Shown here one piece after another: positions 47,500 through 58,086 of a stretch of DNA of 64,000 nucleotides. The stretch is from Ganoderma boninense. Taxonomy: Eukaryota; Basidiomycota; Agaricomycetes; Polyporales; Polyporaceae. Position 1 is the stretch's first letter. Each line of letters opens with the position of its first letter. Where the stretch lies: assembly GCA_002900995.3 (NCBI GenBank), contig CM035315.1:2449826-2513825 (forward strand), given 5' to 3'. The translations under genes and the position numbers were made by a program. The notes under the pieces are model-generated. The model worked only from the letters and a program-made list of their open reading frames with translations, searched no databases and was not told the DNA's origin.

Positions 47500-48960
47500 C
47501 TTGCTCCACTGGCGACTCCATTTCATGGATATTGGAGTCGTTTCGTCCTCAGTCGGCGAAGGAATGGGAATTAGGTGTTCGTGCCAGCAGGTGTGCCAGC
47601 AATGGACCTGTTCTGGGTTTTTCAGTGATCTCGAGTGTGAACATAGACGAAAACCCCGACATATCATAATTTTGAAATGTGCAAATAGGTATGCACTTAC
47701 CTTGGCCGTAACTACTTTCGTCGATCGACTTCCCAGGTTTCGAGCTGACTCTCCAAGTGGTTTGTTGTCCGGAGTTTACCGGCCCGGGAGCCTCCGTCAG
47801 TTTAGCGCCGCTGCGGTTCGTCTCCAAGACTTAGACTCCAACCATCACTGGCACATTGAGCTACTCCAGTCTCACTCCAGCGCTCGGTGTGCGTGTTGCA
47901 CACGGCTGACGTCTCGAGGATAGCTTAGACGACCTTCGTTCGTCCGCTGCATGATGACCCATACAGGATGCTCCGAGGGTCGCCGCTGCCCCGCGTTTTC
48001 AACGCCAAGCCCACCACTAGCAGAGGGCGCATACGGATCCAACATGGCTGTCCGGAGGCACTGGTGGACGGGTTGGTAGAAACATTGAATCCTCCCGTTC
48101 TGCGTTCCTGGGAGTCGCTCAACCCCGGCGAGTTGGAGGAGGCGCCAACATGGATGTGGTCATCACCGAGCATCAATTCGGCCCGTCCTCTTGCCTGACG
48201 AACGCACGTCTCATGTACGTATTTTTTTCGTATATACTGCTGGGCGCAAACGTGCTGACAGGTTGCCTGTATGAATCCCTTCCGATCACACCTGGTCTCC
48301 TCTCACCCTGGCAGTCCCTGCGGATAGGCGCCCCAATGGCTACTTGAAGCTCACGGTAATCCTTGCCGAGGGCGGCCACCCCGTGCATGCGCCAGCGAGA
48401 GTAGTCCGTTTCCATATGCTCTCGGCGACTGAGACGGGCTTGTCAGCACTCCCGTCGCTTAAGCGGCCATCCGTCGTTGTCTCCGAGCCCCCGGGATTCT
48501 CTCTAATCCCCAAGGTTCAACATTACAATCTGTGCAATGCCAGAAGGTTACTAGTTGACGATGCAACTCCTGGGTACCTGTCTCGTAATGCTCGAGTTTA
48601 CACTACCCCCTTCTATAACAGTGATACGCCCCCGAATTGAGGTAAGTTCAGGCGTGTATTCCCAACCATTTCAATAACACGTGGTTCAGTTGCAGTATCT
48701 GGCTATATGCCATCCAGCTGGCAAAGGCCCATAACCTTCGTCGTCCATCGCGGCCGACTCCATGCCCACTCAAGCCCATCCTTGAAACCCCGCTTCAGCA
48801 ATAGGAAGAAGACTCGAATGAAGACAAGTGCCTTAACAACGTTATCCCACGACGGATCTACCTTCAGGCATGTAAGTTCGAACACCGTGCTCGATGATTC
48901 ATCCCTAAATGTGTCACCTTCCCGTCCATATAGGCGGCTAAGGTCTACCTGGGGTCGACG
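47500..48960 (+). repeat. Duplicated block R1, copy a
   Basis: Diverged direct copy of about 51290-52520. Matching landmarks include a block with GACGAAAACCC..GACAT, GGAGTTTACCGGCCCGGGAG, ATTCGGCCCGTCCTCTTG followed by CTGACGAACG, and CAAACGTGCTGACA, in the same order and orientation. It follows decayed copy A as R1b follows copy B, so the duplicated unit was probably secreted gene plus R1. Confidence 0.65.
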
Positions 48961-50509
48961 ATCCCCGCTACGGTTGCCAAGACCAGCCGGCGCCCCGATT
49001 CGAGGAATAGAAGAGGCCCCAAGCGGCCGGTGTGTGTGGATCGTTGACAGTTCAATAACACCACGATGCCCACAGGAGTCTGATCCTTGACACTCGTTTC
49101 GGGATCAGCTACAGTCGCATTACGGCCCTGGCAGCCTCCAACGTTGGCTAGGCTGTGAAGACGAGACGCGGGCGAGGCTGCTCCCTCTTTACGGTCACGT
49201 CAGCGGCGGTCTCGCCCATCCCTTTTCACCCTCTCATGCACAATGATTCACAGAATCCCGCTGAGCGCCGTATTTCAGACCTGGAGGCCCCCTCCAACAC
49301 CTGACTTATCAATGGCTTGTCGGCGAAACCGGAGCGGCGAGTCCCCGTCGTCTGAGTGCTGGCAGTCCCGGTGACAAAGGTCCATCTCACCCACTTCTCT
49401 CGTAATTCATAATAAACGTATGTATAGTGGGCTTCTTTCTTTCTCTGTTTTATTATCCTATGGTCGAAAACGCCTTGGTCATCCCTTTTTCTTTTCTAGG
49501 CCATTTCTCGCCATAGCACCTTGCTGCTCTCTCACCTCCGCTATGCATGACGCATTAGGCCTCCGTTCGTCTCTACGCACTCTGCAACATTTGATGATTT
49601 TTTCATGATGCTGCTATTGCACGTAGGATCGAGACCGACTCGTCAGCGGCTTCGAGTCACCTGGCTCAGGCCGCGTTTCGGCACCCCGCCTTCCGTCAAC
49701 CCGCATAGTGTCAACCCGCAATTCTTCACTCCGACATTCGTCGTAGCACAGTCTCTTGGCATCTAGGCATATACAACCAGTGATGGACGATCCCCCTAAC
49801 CTCTAGGCATTCGTAGGGGGTTGTCAGGCCTGGAGGAGGGTACCGGTCGAGCCACGCTGCTTTTTTGCACGCCGAGACAGCAAAAGTACAAATGAGGTAC
49901 GCTTGTTCCATCCGGCCACGCGTTGTTCAATCTTGGCAGGGGGTTCTAGTGGTCCTGATGGTCCCAGGGACTTTAATGCTACTGAAATCCAGTCCTAGCA
50001 CATGAACCTCGCCGTCGACAATAGAAAGGACTGCAGGCCAAGGAAGCGCTCCCACAACGTCATCCCGGAATTGGACTATGATCGCCTGACTGCTCTTATG
50101 CTCGTTCAATCGCCGTTGTTGGAGGAGGCTATATCCCATCTGACACACCTCCGCCCGTCTAGGCAAGGCTGCGGCAATCGTCAAGCTTTTTGCATCACTG
50201 GAGGTCTCAGTCAGGCGAGTTCTCTGAGAAAGCGGTCAGTTCGGCCAAAACCTCGCAAACAAAACCGTTCCGGACGTCCCGGTGCCACGGGCTCGATGAC
50301 GCAGTGGGTCCCCCTGCCGCATGGCCTCAAGGCTAGTTTTGCACAGAGCGGAAGGAACCTCGCATTACAATTTGAACAGGCGTCGACGCTGGCTCGTGAA
50401 TTTGACAGCCGCTGCACTAGCATGCTGACCAGACGGTATGAAGTGACCTTCAGGACGAATGCGCGGCCGAGAACCTCTTGGAATTTGAAGAATTTGCGCG
50501 TCGGCGAGG

Positions 50510-50517
50510 TACAAAAG
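50510..50517 (+). promoter_or_regulatory. Degenerate TATA box of copy B
   Basis: TACAAAAG in GGCGAGGTACAAAAGACC, aligned exactly with GGCGAGGTATAAAAGACC of copy C. It lies 87 nt upstream of the ATG. The T-to-C change could weaken expression. Confidence 0.55.
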
Positions 50518-50596
50518 ACCGCACCGTGCTCTCACATCTAACCAGGACACCTCCTCTTCGATACTACTCTCGAACGCTACTTCTGTTTCAACTACC

Positions 50597-51180
50597 ATGC
50601 AGTTCTTGCGCAAGTTCTCTTGTCTCGCCATCGTCTTCTTGGCCTTGTCCAGTGTGGCCATGGCCACGCCGCTCGCCGCTGTGAGTGAACATGCATTGAC
50701 TCCATCCTTCCCGAACACTCCAGCTAACACTGCTGTTCTAGCCGGGCGAGGTATGAACAATGCCATCGGTCCTTTTACCATTGAGCTGTACTCATTAAGC
50801 CCCTCCCCTTTCAGCCCGCGGCCTACGTCATGTCCCACGAGCAAATGATGCACTGGCTTGCGACGACCGACGCCAACCTCACCTTCGTCGGGGCCCCCAT
50901 CAACCCACTCGCCTCGCGTTCCGAGCAGATCACCACGGTCACGTACTGCAGCACCCGCTCCGGCAACGTCTGCGGCGGCGCGTGCACCGTGTACACCGGC
51001 GGGTCGACGTGCCTCAACGCCCCGGACACGAACTGCCTTGCGGCGACGAACAACGTGGCCTTCTGCGACCGCGCCGGTTGCGGCCACAGCTGCCACGACC
51101 TCGCCACCTGCGGCACGCCCCTTGACAATGGGTTCTGCTACACGCCCGGCACGCAGTCCATCGCGGTGTCCTCGGCCTGA
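50597..51180 (+). CDS. 10-Cys small secreted protein (copy B)
   Basis: Exons 50597-50680, a 9-nt microexon 50742-50750 (encoding PGE) and 50815-51180 give 152 residues. Exon 1 is the signal peptide (MQFLRKFSCLAIVFLALSSV, ending ATPLAA). The mature domain begins PAAYVMSHEQMMHWLATTDA, continues LTFVGAPINPLASRS, then holds ten cysteines spaced 7-3-8-7-9-4-3-5-8, with CGGACTVYTGGSTC, CLAATNNVAFC and LDNGFCYTPGTQSIAVSSA. The microexon is flanked by CTAAC-branch plus TTCTAG and by GTATGA, so it is plausible. The protein is extracellular. It resembles small secreted Cys-rich proteins reported from wood-decay agaricomycetes, as far as I recall, but I cannot give a family name or activity. Confidence 0.85.
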
Positions 51181-51289
51181 GTCTTGACGGTGACGAAGGT
51201 ACTTGAAGATGGCGCTGCTTGCGATTCGAGGCTGACGCGACGTTTCTCCAGGCGGACAGCAAAAGGCAAACGGTAAACGGTAAACGGAA

Positions 51290-52520
51290 CCATAGTTTTC
51301 TCAACGTACGACTCCATGGAAGGGATATGGGCGTCGTTTCGTACTTGGTCGGGGAGGTTGAATTGGGAAATGTGTGTTCGTGACAGGCGCAGTCGGTCCG
51401 TTCGTGATCTCGAGTATAAACGTAGACGAAAACCCTGACATAAGTTTTGAAATGTACGAGTAGTTATGCACTTACGTTGGCTGAAACGGATCTTGTGTTG
51501 ATAACCCTCAGGCTTCGAGCTGAGTCTGAGTGGTTTACTTATGGTCCCTCGGAGTTTACCGGCCCGGGAGTCTTGATAGTGGCGTCTAAGCCACCGTCAG
51601 AAGTTTAGCGCCGCCGAAGGGTTGTCTCCAACCATCATCACGTCCAGTAATACTTGCAGTACCTCCGTTCAACCCCACCGTTGCGGCCTCTGGTTGGCAT
51701 CTCAGGAATAGCTGGTCTCCCATGCGTCTCTTGAGGATACTTTAAACCAGACGACCTTCGTTTGTCTGCTACATGACTGCATACAGGATGCTCCGACTTG
51801 CGGGCCAAGCCCACGTTCACCCGCGTTTCGAGGCCAAGCCCGCCAGAGGATGCACACCCATTCAATGGGCTATTCCACGGCACTGTTGGACACGTTTTTA
51901 CGCGAAACATGGCCAATCCTCCCGGTCTGCGCTCCTGAAAGGTGGTCAACCGGCGAGTCGGACGAGACGCCAAGTCATCATGAAGTACCAATTCGGCCCG
52001 TCCTCTTGTCTGACGAACGTACGTCTCGCATGCGTCTTATTCTATACCAGCTTCTGGTTGCAAACGTGCTGACACCTTGTCTCCAGTCCCTTCTCATCAC
52101 GCCTAGTTCTGTCTCGCCGCCCCGGCGATCCTTATGAATAGGCGCGCCCATCGCTTCTTCAAGCCCTTTGTCATGTTTCGTGAGTCACTCGGCGCATCAA
52201 GGACATGTTTTCAGCTGCTATCCATTGCTGCACGCTCTGAAAATCCCAGACTCTTCAGCACTTCAGCACTCACCTCGCCCAAGTGGCAGTCTGTCACCGC
52301 CCTCCAGCCCTCGCATCAGAAGTAGAAGGCGGAAAGGAAGAACGAATCGAAGCGCTTTTATAAAGGTGTCTTGCTACCGGTCTCCCAGTAACTTCGAGCA
52401 CTAACCTGGGGTGTCTATCCCTAAAGCTATCACCTCCCGTTCCGTCTATGCCACTAAATGCTAGCTTGATCTTCCATCTCCGCCACGAACGCCAAGCCCA
52501 CACCAGTGCGATGATAGGAG
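51290..52520 (+). repeat. Duplicated block R1, copy b
   Basis: Direct, diverged copy of 47500-48960 (landmarks given there). Its part 51780-51980 is also recognisable at 56740-56960. Confidence 0.65.
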
Positions 52521-52830
52521 GCGGGCCGAAGCGGAGGATATGTGGATCACAGACAGTCGGCAACACCGCGACTCTCATGCAAGTCTTGCAGACGCGTCTC
52601 CCAAAAATCACGGCCTTCACAGGGCGGCGAGCGCATCACGGCGCAGCAGGCTATGAAGAGGCGACGCGGCCGAACCGGGCGTATGATCGCCATTGAGCAG
52701 TCGTACGTGCACAGTCCGCGCATTTCACATTGTCAGGACTAGAATGGAGACCAGCTGGCCTGAGGCGAAGCCCGAGACGAAGGCATGGTCTAGGACGTTT
52801 GGTGCTCGGCGGATTTGCACGTTGGCGAGG

Positions 52831-52838
52831 TATAAAAG
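52831..52838 (+). promoter_or_regulatory. TATA box and leader of copy C
   Basis: TATAAAAG lies 79 nt before the ATG at 52910. It is followed by a leader segment CACTTCGACCCAGGACAA (52854-52871) that is present in the same place before copy E on the other strand. Confidence 0.75.
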
Positions 52839-52909
52839 ACCCCCAAGGGCTCTCACTTCGACCCAGGACAACTCGTTCTACACACTGCTCTCTCAAACCT
52901 TCTTCAACC

Positions 52910-53426
52910 ATGCAGTTCACGCGCAACTTCTCTAGCCTCGCTCTCTTCGTCCTGGCTTTGGCCGGTGCTGGGATCGCCACGCCGATCGCTGAAGCCGAGG
53001 TAAGCAAACCGTCCTCCCTCCGTCCTCGAGCAGTGCTCACAAGACGACACCACCCTACAGCCCGCGACCTTCCTCGTCTCGCACGACGAGATGCTCAACT
53101 GGCTCGCAACGACCGACGCCGAGCTGACGTTCGTCGGCGCGCCCATCAACCCGCTCGCGCCGCGCGCCGCGCAGAACACGATGGTGACGTACTGCAACAA
53201 GCGGGCCAACAACGTCTGCGGCGGGTCGTGCACGGTGTACAACGGTGGCGCGGCGTGCCTGGACGCCCCCGGCACAAACTGCCTCGCGGCGACGCACAAC
53301 GTCGCGTTCTGCGACCGCGGCGGCTGCGGGGGCACCTGCAACCAGCTGTCGTCGTGCGGCACGCGCCTGGACAACGGATTCTGCTACACTCCCGGCACGA
53401 AGTCGATCGTGGTGTCGTCGGCTTGA
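52910..53426 (+). CDS. 10-Cys small secreted protein (copy C)
   Basis: Two exons, 52910-52999 and 53061-53426, give 151 residues. The signal peptide is MQFTRNFSSLALFVLALAGA, ending ATPIAEAE at the splice. The mature domain starts PATFLVSHDEMLNWLATTDA, then LTFVGAPINPLAPRAAQ, and keeps all ten cysteines with the family spacing (CGGSCTVYNGGAAC, CLAATHNVAFC, CGGTCNQLSSC, LDNGFCYTPGTKSIVVSSA). Unlike B, D and E it lacks the small middle exon, so its propeptide is shortest. Promoter and leader are well preserved, so it is probably expressed. No active-site motif is visible; the fold is likely a disulfide-rich extracellular module. Confidence 0.87.
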
Positions 53427-54439
53427 AGCAGCTAGGTAAGCATGTCTGATCTGCCGAGCCAATGGTTCAGAGCACGTGCTCACCGTCTCCTCTCTCTATT
53501 CAGCGGCATGGTGAACAGCACTACATACCTGTTTACGTGCAAGTCAATGGAATGGATGCGACAGTGATTTCGTAGCCCTCCGGAGAAAGAATCAGATTTT
53601 AGAGTCCGTGGGGTATTGACGATCGGAGGAGTTTTGGCGAAAATTGTGTAAAGAAAATCCATATATATCATAGTGGTGAATGTGTGTTTATGAGGTTGTC
53701 GCTCGTGAACATGGTGATTGTCCTTACGGCTCAAGCTGCAGTGCGTTGGGTGGTTTCGCCTTATTACATATTATTAAATAGTGCCGGCCCAGTCCGGCCC
53801 GAGAGTTCCCTCAGCGTCTGTGCGCTGCCGCACTCCGGATCGTGGCGTGGAACAGCTTGTCTTCAGCCATCACCACCACGCCCGTGACTCCTTTGTACAG
53901 TCGCATATACGCCAATCTCCCCCATAGTCAACAAACCAGGTCAAGGGGGACAGAGATCTCTCTAGGAATTCAAGTTCCCCGCCTCATGAAGTCGGTCTCT
54001 CTATGTACGTTCGAACGCCATACTGGAGGATGACTTCTCCATCCGTCACCCTCTTTTCCATCCTAGGTCGTGTACATGGTCGAATACAGGTGGACTTTGG
54101 CCTCTGAAGCAGCCCAGATGTCAACGATGGGGGAAATTGGTGTCGCAGTGCTCAGCGGAGTTACATTTAGCCGGGCCAAGGTGCGTTAAATTGACTATTC
54201 ACCGTTGACAGTGTGGCAACAACACAATGCTCCAGTACACCCCAGAGTAGAAATGCGCCATTCAATTTCGCAGCGCAGTACCTAAGTAAACTTGGGTTCT
54301 AGACAAGGCACGTGGACCCGTCGGCGGAGGTAGGATTGTATGAAGAAACATCACTTCAGGTGCGGGCCATCTGCCTCGAACGCCGGCCAGTGCCAGAATG
54401 GAAGGTCGAGCTCCGCGTATGAACCGCGCAGGAACTTTT

Positions 54440-55440
54440 TGGCGCCCTGTCGACCCAGTGTTCTCTCTGATGCATCCCGCGACTCAAAACGAAACTTCCT
54501 CCACTGTTGAAAGCATCGTTAAATCCTTCAGGCACCGAGCACTTGTCGGATTCTCGCAATCATCTGTGTGCTCATTCGTAGCTACGACTTATCTCAGCTG
54601 CTGGAGAGGCACCCTCGTCGCCCACCTCCTCTCTCAAGGCCCATGTACGCTCGTCCTCAGGCACCTCATTCAAAGCGCTACAATGCGGACGGTGTAGGTG
54701 CCGAAATGCTTTTGTCATTGAACCTTGTAAAGGCCAAGAATGGTAGGAGTATTTTCTTTCCGGATGCTCGATAATCTACTGACACTACTTGACTTCACAT
54801 GATGATGGGCGTCTCCGTTTCTCCGATCAACACATGGTCTGAAGACGTCTTACTCCTTGGATCCGTTAAAGGGACTACTCGTCCCAAATGTGCTGATGCA
54901 GCGTGTTTATAGATCCTTATTTTAGGTGTATAGGGCTCGCTCTCAGGCTGTCGTCCGCGCGTCTGATCGGGATGTGTCCCTGGGCCTTCTCTGAGCCGCA
55001 ACCCGGTTCACAACTTGCTCTCCATCGCTAGGTCTTGACCATGAATACACTCGAAGATATCCATGTTTAAACTAATCAACACTATGAGCGTGAAAATGTG
55101 GAACAACGAACGAAGCAGATCGTTTCCCTTGGAGGATACGTTGACTTGAATGTCGGCCGTTGACAGTCCGCCAAGACCACGTTGCCAGAGGAGGTACGAT
55201 CACCGAAGTTCGTCCATGTTCGCCTCCAGATATGACTTTGAAGTATCCTCCTTTGGCTGAACGGTGAGTCATGTCCAATGGGGATGAACCCATATAGAAA
55301 TAGCAGACCCATTTCTTTTTACAAAGGTTCTCACAGACGACGTCCGGCGTACCAATTTCCCGAAGGAAATGTCCATCGAAGTTCATACTTGACTTTTCGT
55401 ACATAGGTAACACCGGAGTTCCAAGCAGCGAAGCGTACAG
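54440..55440 (-). repeat. Inverted duplication, left arm
   Basis: Read on the minus strand this aligns with 59340-60310 on the plus strand. Landmarks in order are TATATGGGTTCATCCCCATT (versus TATATGGATTCATCCCCATT), GTCAACGGCCGACATTCAAG (versus GTCAACGGCTGACATTCAAG), ACATGGATAT, GAACCGGGTTGCGG and GATGCATCAGAGAGAACA. Identity by eye is about 70 percent in the matching parts, with gaps. Confidence 0.75.
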
Positions 55441-55491
55441 TATGGCAGAGGCAAGTCAAGAGGTAAGAATGAATTTGGGGGTCGGCGGGTG

Positions 55492-55498
55492 TATAAAT
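55492..55498 (+). promoter_or_regulatory. TATA box of copy D
   Basis: TATAAAT 104 nt upstream of the ATG at 55596. The leader is not the one shared by B, C and E. Confidence 0.6.
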
Positions 55499-55595
55499 GG
55501 CGAGCACCGCGTTCCCGTTTTGATCCAGGGAGCTCGTCGTTCATCCCCTCTTCCCGCGCTGGTAGTACATCTCCGGCTCCCTTTAAACCTCCACT

Positions 55596-56208
55596 ATGCG
55601 TCTCTTGTGCAGCTTCTCCGCCACTCTCACCCTCCTCCTTGCTCTGGGCACTGTTAGCATGACCACGCTAGTTGATGCGGTGAGACTAATGCATCGACCC
55701 ATGTTGTCCTCCTCGCTGATAGCTAATCAATCCACAGCCTGGGGGTGACGAAGCGGCGACCATCGGTGGAGACAAGGTACGCACAACTGTATATTTCAGC
55801 TCGCCGTTCACCACGAGACACGTTTACCAGGTTGCCACAAAGTCCAAGCCATACCTCATGTCGCACGAGCAGATGATGCACTGGATTGGGAACACCGACG
55901 CCGAGCTCACCTTCATCGGCAAGCCTCTCAACCCGCTTGCTCCACGCTCCGCGCAGGACACCACCGTCACCTACTGCAGCACTCGCCTCCTCGATGTTTG
56001 CGGCGGTACATGCACGGTCTATACCGGGGGGCCTAAGTGTCTCTATGCCCCAAGCACGGTCTGCCTTGCTGCGACCTTTGATGTCGCGTTCTGCAACGCT
56101 GCCACGTGCTCGGGTGACTGTACCGACCTCTACCAGTGCCCTGCGAGCATGTCCGACGGGTTCTGTGCCGCTCCAGACACTGAGTCTATCTATGTTTCAG
56201 GAAGATAA
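55596..56208 (+). CDS. 10-Cys small secreted protein (copy D)
   Basis: Exons 55596-55679, 55738-55776 and 55831-56208 give 166 residues. Signal peptide MRLLCSFSATLTLLLALGTV. Exon 2 encodes a 13-residue acidic segment (PGGDEAATIGGDK), the same length and place as in copy E. The mature domain reads YLMSHEQMMHWIGNTDAELT, FIGKPLNPLAPRSAQ, then the ten cysteines with unchanged spacing despite many other substitutions (CGGTCTVYTGGPKC, CLAATFDVAFC, CSGDCTDLYQC, SDGFCAAPDTESIYVSGR). It is the most diverged intact copy, with CGG..C replaced by CSGDC and the CYTPGT ending replaced by CAAPDT. Confidence 0.86.
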
Positions 56209-57395
56209 ACATTGAAGGTACGTCCTATGACATTTTGCGGCACAACATGCTGACATCTCTCTTTGGTCAGTGATATGGCGGGCCTTGCGCGGTCATGGTG
56301 TGTGGTTCCTGGGAGACGAGGTCATGTGCGAGGCATGAAATGACCGCGCGGCGTAGGGAGGGGAACTTAGTATTCGCGACGTACTGCCGATGATGCAAAT
56401 CGATGCGCTTTGAAGGCTCTTGGACAAGCTAAGAACCAGAACCCGAGATTAAATCAAATATAAATGTCGATGTGTACCCATCCGCCATCTTCACGAGCGA
56501 CGGGATGCGTTGGTCCTGACATTACAAGTACATCGAGATTCTGACTTCGACGCCCGAGGTGGTCATGTAGTCACACTTGGGAGCGAGACAGTTTACTTAC
56601 ACCTTTATACCCTGGTGCATGTCGAGCCCCATCTGGCCAGCAAGTGCGAGGAGACGTTGGATTCTCGATCGATGCCCTCTGCGTGTTCCGACTCAGCGAT
56701 CCAAAGCTTCAAGCCTATTACAGTGGATGTACTTGCCACGACCTCAGACCAAGCTATGACACTGACTTCCTTTCGCGTAGAGTGTTCGCCGGGCCAAGCC
56801 CACGTTCACTGGCATCCGCGTTTTGAATGCCAAGTCCGCAAAAAGATGTACACATATTCAACAGGGGTATCCAGCGGCACCGGTGGACGTGCTCGTGGCA
56901 CGCGAAACATTGTCAATTCTCCTGCGCTGCTCTCAGCCTACGTCACGATTTCAGCTGCTCACTCCCGAGGAATCAATTGTTGTCCGAGATTAGAGCCACA
57001 GGGCCTGTACCGGCAATATCAAGCTATGTGGATTGAAACAAATGAAATTCAGCTTGCTGCTTCGATTCAGCGAGGAGACCGTCGCTAATGCTATTGAGCA
57101 GTGGCCATACAATTTTTATTATGATGTTTCATGCTTTTGTTACGCCATTCCCATACATCGCGACATCACTCATTGTCAAACTTCACGCAAGCAATTCATA
57201 GCACCTCGATTTACAAATACCGCGAAGACCAATTGTTGTGCCAGAGGGTTACGAAATGGTTCACATATACATTCAGCCTGAGTGGGTTCACATATGGTGC
57301 CGATTACAGCGGCATTCGTCATGAGTCTCTCTGGAGAGGGACATAGTCAGCATGATTATAGGACCAAGGAGTCGGATGGCAGAACCTTTGGCTCA
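56209..57395. other. Spacer between convergent copies D and E
   Basis: No intact gene. It contains a third, partial trace of block R1 (about 56740-56960). Frames at 56510-57088 and 57033-57346 have no recognisable domain. Confidence 0.45.
56740..56960 (+). repeat. Duplicated block R1, partial copy c
   Basis: Shares GGGCCAAGCCCACGTTCAC, a following CCGCGTTT and GCGAAACAT with R1b (51795-51915) in the same order; R1a carries a weaker version at 47990-48100. It follows copy D as the others follow A and B. Confidence 0.5.
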
Positions 57396-57998
57396 TCAGG
57401 CTCCAGACACCAAGATCGACACCGTTCCCGGCGTGTAGCAGAAGCCGTTGTCCAAGCGGACACCACAGGTTGAGAGCTGGTTGCAGGCACCTCCACATCC
57501 GGCAGTGTTGCAGAACACAACGTTGTTCGTCGCCGCGAGGCAGTTCGTGTTCGGGGCGTAGAGGCAGGTCGCACCGCCGTTATACACCGTGCAGTCACCA
57601 CCGCAAACATCATCAATGCGGCTGCTGCAGTAGGTGACTGTGGTGGCCTGAGCGGAGCGTGGGGCGAGCGGGTTGATCGGGGCGCCAACGAAAGTGAGCT
57701 TGGTATCGGTGTTTGAGAGCCAGTGCATCATCTCGTCGTGGGACACGAGGTACGTCGCAGGCTTTAATATGCTCCTAGTGAGCATAGTTCAAGAGTACAT
57801 GGAGGGATATGGTCCCGCGCACCTCGTCTGCGGTGATGGTCGCAGCGTCGTCCGCAGTGGGCTAGGAATATATTAGCCAAGCTGAATGATGGGGTAGTAT
57901 AGTATATGGCTCACTGCAGCGACGGGCTTGGCCAAGCTAACGCTGGTCATGGCCAGGACGAAGAGGGTCAAACGTGAGAAGTTGAATGAGAGCTGCAT
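57396..57998 (-). CDS. 10-Cys small secreted protein (copy E)
   Basis: Exons 57998-57915, 57861-57823 and 57761-57396 give 162 residues. Signal peptide MQLSFNFSRLTLFVLAMTSV ending AKPVAA. Exon 2 encodes 13 residues (PTADDAATITADE), the counterpart of copy D's exon 2. The mature domain starts PATYLVSHDEMMHWLSNTDT, then LTFVGAPINPLAPRSAQ, and has all ten cysteines in the family spacing (CGGDCTVYNGGATC, CLAATNNVVFC, CGGACNQLSTC, LDNGFCYTPGTVSILVSGA). The last acceptor is TTAAAG. It is the only copy on the minus strand, convergent with D. Its mature part resembles B and C more than D. Confidence 0.87.
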
Positions 57999-58078
57999 GA
58001 TAGAGATGCCGATCGGGAAGACTCTTGTTGCTGAAGAGATCAGGTTGAGGCTTGTCCTGGGTCGAAGTGGGAGCGTGC

Positions 58079-58086
58079 CTTTTATA
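58079..58086 (-). promoter_or_regulatory. TATA box and leader of copy E
   Basis: TATAAAAG on the minus strand, 81 nt before the ATG, followed by CACTTCGACCCAGGACAA (about 58064-58047). Both sequence and spacing match copy C. Confidence 0.75.

Larger units (their letters stand above)
47361..50596. other. Non-coding stretch with a duplicated block
   Basis: About 3.2 kb without an intact gene. Its left half (about 47500-48960) is repeated after copy B (see the repeat entries). The frame at 50002-50541 overlaps the promoter of copy B and has no domain. The right end is the copy B promoter. Confidence 0.45.
51181..52909. other. Non-coding stretch between copies B and C
   Basis: Mostly occupied by block R1 copy b, then the promoter of copy C. 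No intact gene. Confidence 0.5.
53427..55595. other. Non-coding stretch between copies C and D
   Basis: No intact gene. The frame MVEYRWTLASEAAQMSTMGE near 54070-54180 and a frame ending about 54430 have some coding look but no family. The right half (about 54440-55440) is one arm of an inverted duplication. A TATA box for copy D is at 55492. Confidence 0.4.

Noticed and set aside
50002..50541. 179-codon frame upstream of copy B
   Set aside because: It overlaps the promoter shared with copy C and has no domain or conserved counterpart before copies C or E.
56510..57088. 192-codon frame after copy D
   Set aside because: It covers the R1c repeat, whose other copies are not open in this frame, so it is likely chance.
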